64,000 nt of DNA from Caproicibacter sp047833665. Lineage in GTDB: Bacteria > Bacillota > Clostridia > Oscillospirales > Acutalibacteraceae. The notes under the pieces were generated by a model. It was not told the origin of the DNA. It was given only the letters and a program-made list of their open reading frames with translations, and did not search any database. Where the stretch lies: positions 2,542,001-2,606,000 of the forward strand of contig CP181261.1 of the NCBI GenBank assembly GCA_047833665.1, read 5' to 3'. Shown here in pieces: positions 62,842 through 64,000 of this stretch (position 1 is its first letter; every line of letters begins with the position of its first letter). The position numbers and the translations under genes were made by a program.

Positions 62842-62882
62842 CAAAAAAGCTTATCGGAACATACCCGATAAGCTCTTTTTTA
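62842..62882. terminator. Bidirectional terminator overlapping the DUF3006 stop codon
   Basis: AAAAAAGCTTATCGG and CCGATAAGCTCTTTTTT pair around AACATAC. It ends the minus-strand gene at 62880 and faces the IS21 element. Confidence 0.88.
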
Positions 62883-63080
62883 ATCAGCCCATACATCATC
62901 CATCAATTTTTTTATTTGCTTTTCACGCTGAGACGTTGTTTCCTTATCAATCTGAACTATGATAACATCCCCTTCTTTAGCTTCACTAGGAATGGCTAAT
63001 CGAGGAATATTGACGAATTTTTGATTTTCTAGTTCAACAACGGCAAAATTGCCTTCGAACCGATCGATAGTATATTTCAT
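62880..63080 (-). CDS. DUF3006 protein
   Basis: ATG 63080 has AGAGGGGAAAAT upstream, giving 66 residues. The N-terminal strands KYTIDRFEGNFAVVELEN and IPRLAIPSEAKEGDVI match DUF3006, a small beta-barrel-like family of unknown function. These genes commonly follow ComEC/MBL-type hydrolase genes in Clostridia, as here (12 nt gap). The C-terminus is a charged helix (ETTSQREKQIKKLMDDVWAD). The IS21 element inserted just behind it. Confidence 0.85.
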   Translation of the reverse strand: MKYTIDRFEGNFAVVELENQKFVNIPRLAIPSEAKEGDVIIVQIDKETTSQREKQIKKLMDDVWAD

Positions 63081-63091
63081 ATTTTCCCCTC

Positions 63092-64000
63092 TTATTGTGG
63101 CGGATTGCAAACCTTGCATGGAGTATAACCTTTTTCTTTTGCTTCTTCTAACGTTATTGCATACTTGCTCTTGCTGACATAGCGACAGGTAGACGTATGA
63201 TATTTTGTTCCTGTATCTGTAATATAAACAATTGTGTCACCATTACTGTCCGTGAGCACATTCGAATTATCTTGTGCTATAGTCGATGTTGCATTACTCG
63301 TTTCCGGTGGCGCATTTTCTTGAATGGTCGATGCTTTTTTATTAACGGTGATTGTCCTGGCATCTGACGTAAAGATAATTGTACCATCATTGTCTGTACG
63401 ATAAATGGTAGCGCCAATATTTTGAAGCTTAGATATCGTTGCCGCAGCTGGATGCCCATATGAATTTCCTGCGCCCACTTCAATTACGGCATATTTGGGA
63501 TTAACCTTATTTAAAAACGCTTGTGAAGTGGATGTACTGCTACCGTGATGTCCTACCTTTAACACATCCGCAGAAACGTCTGCGGTTATTTGTGCTTCTG
63601 ACTCGGCTCCCGCATCGCCTGTAAATAAAAATTTGTTGGCACCGTAAGTTACCTTTAGAACTGCAGAATATTGATTTAAGTCATCGTATGAAGTTCCACA
63701 AGGCGCAATTATATCGATATTTAGATTTCCGGATTTTAGTAAATTGATACCGGATTTTGCAGTGTTAACCTTCAATCCTTTATTCTGAATTGCTGTCAGA
63801 AGTCCTTCAAATGTTTTCGTGTTTGTTGAAACTTTTGGCATATATACAGAGCCAATATCCAAGCTGTTTACAACTGTTGCCATACCACCAATGTGGTCTG
63901 CATGCGGATGTGTGGCAATAAGATAATCTATTTTGTTGTGTCCTAATTCCTTAATGTAACTTACAATTTGAGATCCATTTTCAGGATTTCCTGCATCTAT
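63092..64000 (-). CDS. ComEC-like metallo-beta-lactamase-fold hydrolase (5' end outside the window)
   Basis: The open frame continues past the window edge. The visible 302 residues begin with IDAGNPENGSQIVSYIKELG and the metal motif ATHPHADHIGG. FLFTGDAGAESEAQI and LKVGHHGSSTS follow, the typical ComEC/Rec2-type MBL domain. A linker and a small C-terminal metal-binding-like module (YHTSTCRYVSKSKYA, GYTPCKVCNPP), as found in Ada-type and nuclease proteins, end the chain. It is probably a secreted or surface nuclease/hydrolase. It is coupled with the DUF3006 gene. Confidence 0.9.
   Translation of the reverse strand: MDAGNPENGSQIVSYIKELGHNKIDYLIATHPHADHIGGMATVVNSLDIGSVYMPKVSTNTKTFEGLLTAIQNKGLKVNTAKSGINLLKSGNLNIDIIAPCGTSYDDLNQYSAVLKVTYGANKFLFTGDAGAESEAQITADVSADVLKVGHHGSSTSTSQAFLNKVNPKYAVIEVGAGNSYGHPAAATISKLQNIGATIYRTDNDGTIIFTSDARTITVNKKASTIQENAPPETSNATSTIAQDNSNVLTDSNGDTIVYITDTGTKYHTSTCRYVSKSKYAITLEEAKEKGYTPCKVCNPPQ

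Overview
The window suggests a spore-forming, low-GC Gram-positive anaerobe of the class Clostridia. It carries an uninterrupted sigK, SpoVS, a glmS gene with its self-cleaving leader ribozyme, two tandem tRNA-Ser genes, a MATE exporter, MntR/DtxR and PepV-like enzymes. A species cannot be named from the sequence alone. The window has two halves. Bases 1 to about 43,571 are visibly AT-rich accessory DNA full of defence, plasmid-like, lipoprotein and broken genes. From about 43,573 onward the sequence is more GC-balanced, with compact housekeeping genes, and is interrupted only by an IS481-type and an IS21-type element.

Left half, in order. tnsB (cut by the window edge) and tnsA of a Tn7-like transposon read leftwards from a promoter that overlaps a probable TnsB-binding site. 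Next come a frameshifted CPCC-type gene, a Gabija-like defence pair (OLD-family ATPase/TOPRIM nuclease plus UvrD-like helicase) and a tyrosine recombinase. A surface-protein and lipoprotein cluster follows with several pseudogenes, a 143-bp tandem duplication and an IS605-like remnant that looks like a solitary omega-RNA locus. Then come a frameshifted HTH regulator, an IS1182 element, a degraded fRMsr gene, NUDIX and methyltransferase genes, and Rpn-family genes broken by short repeats. A type I restriction operon (hsdM, hsdS, an extra PD-(D/E)XK-like gene, hsdR) is followed by a coiled-coil membrane protein, a SymE-like gene and spoVS. A plasmid-like module follows: primase, ParR and ParM. 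The left half ends with a type II restriction system with two different nuclease genes, a processive glycosyltransferase and a truncated lysE.

Right edge of the island (about 40.4-43.6 kb). Here I see arrays of 19-20 bp repeats ending in TGT termini. They read as Tn7-type transposon ends of two sequence families. Each family has a gene-less miniature arrangement (left-type spaced sites plus right-type tandem sites) and an extra solo right-type end. The outermost terminus, at 43,571, truncates an HTH regulator gene about 0.66 kb beyond the 3' end of glmS. TnsA has Ser in place of the expected catalytic Asp, so the element may transpose by cointegrate formation. That would fit the plasmid-maintenance genes in its cargo and the piled-up ends. 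This link is an inference.

Right half. A membrane protein, glmS with its ribozyme, sigK, MATE exporter, an uncharacterised gene, an MntR-like regulator, an IS481 element inside a terminator-like sequence, an M24 aminopeptidase, an unassigned non-coding RNA candidate, a C39-like protein, an HD protein, a PepV-like dipeptidase, a GGDEF-EAL protein, a CmpB-like membrane protein behind a Shine-Dalgarno-masking hairpin, two tRNA-Ser genes, a 45-residue small protein, an IS21 element, a DUF3006 protein and a partial ComEC-type metallo-beta-lactamase.

Recurrent theme. Several island genes (tnsA, the Rpn gene, the DUF1444-like gene, parM) are preceded by an intrinsic-terminator-like hairpin inside their own leader. 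At least two of these hairpins are clearly homologous to each other. This looks like an island-specific attenuation device and is the least explained feature here.
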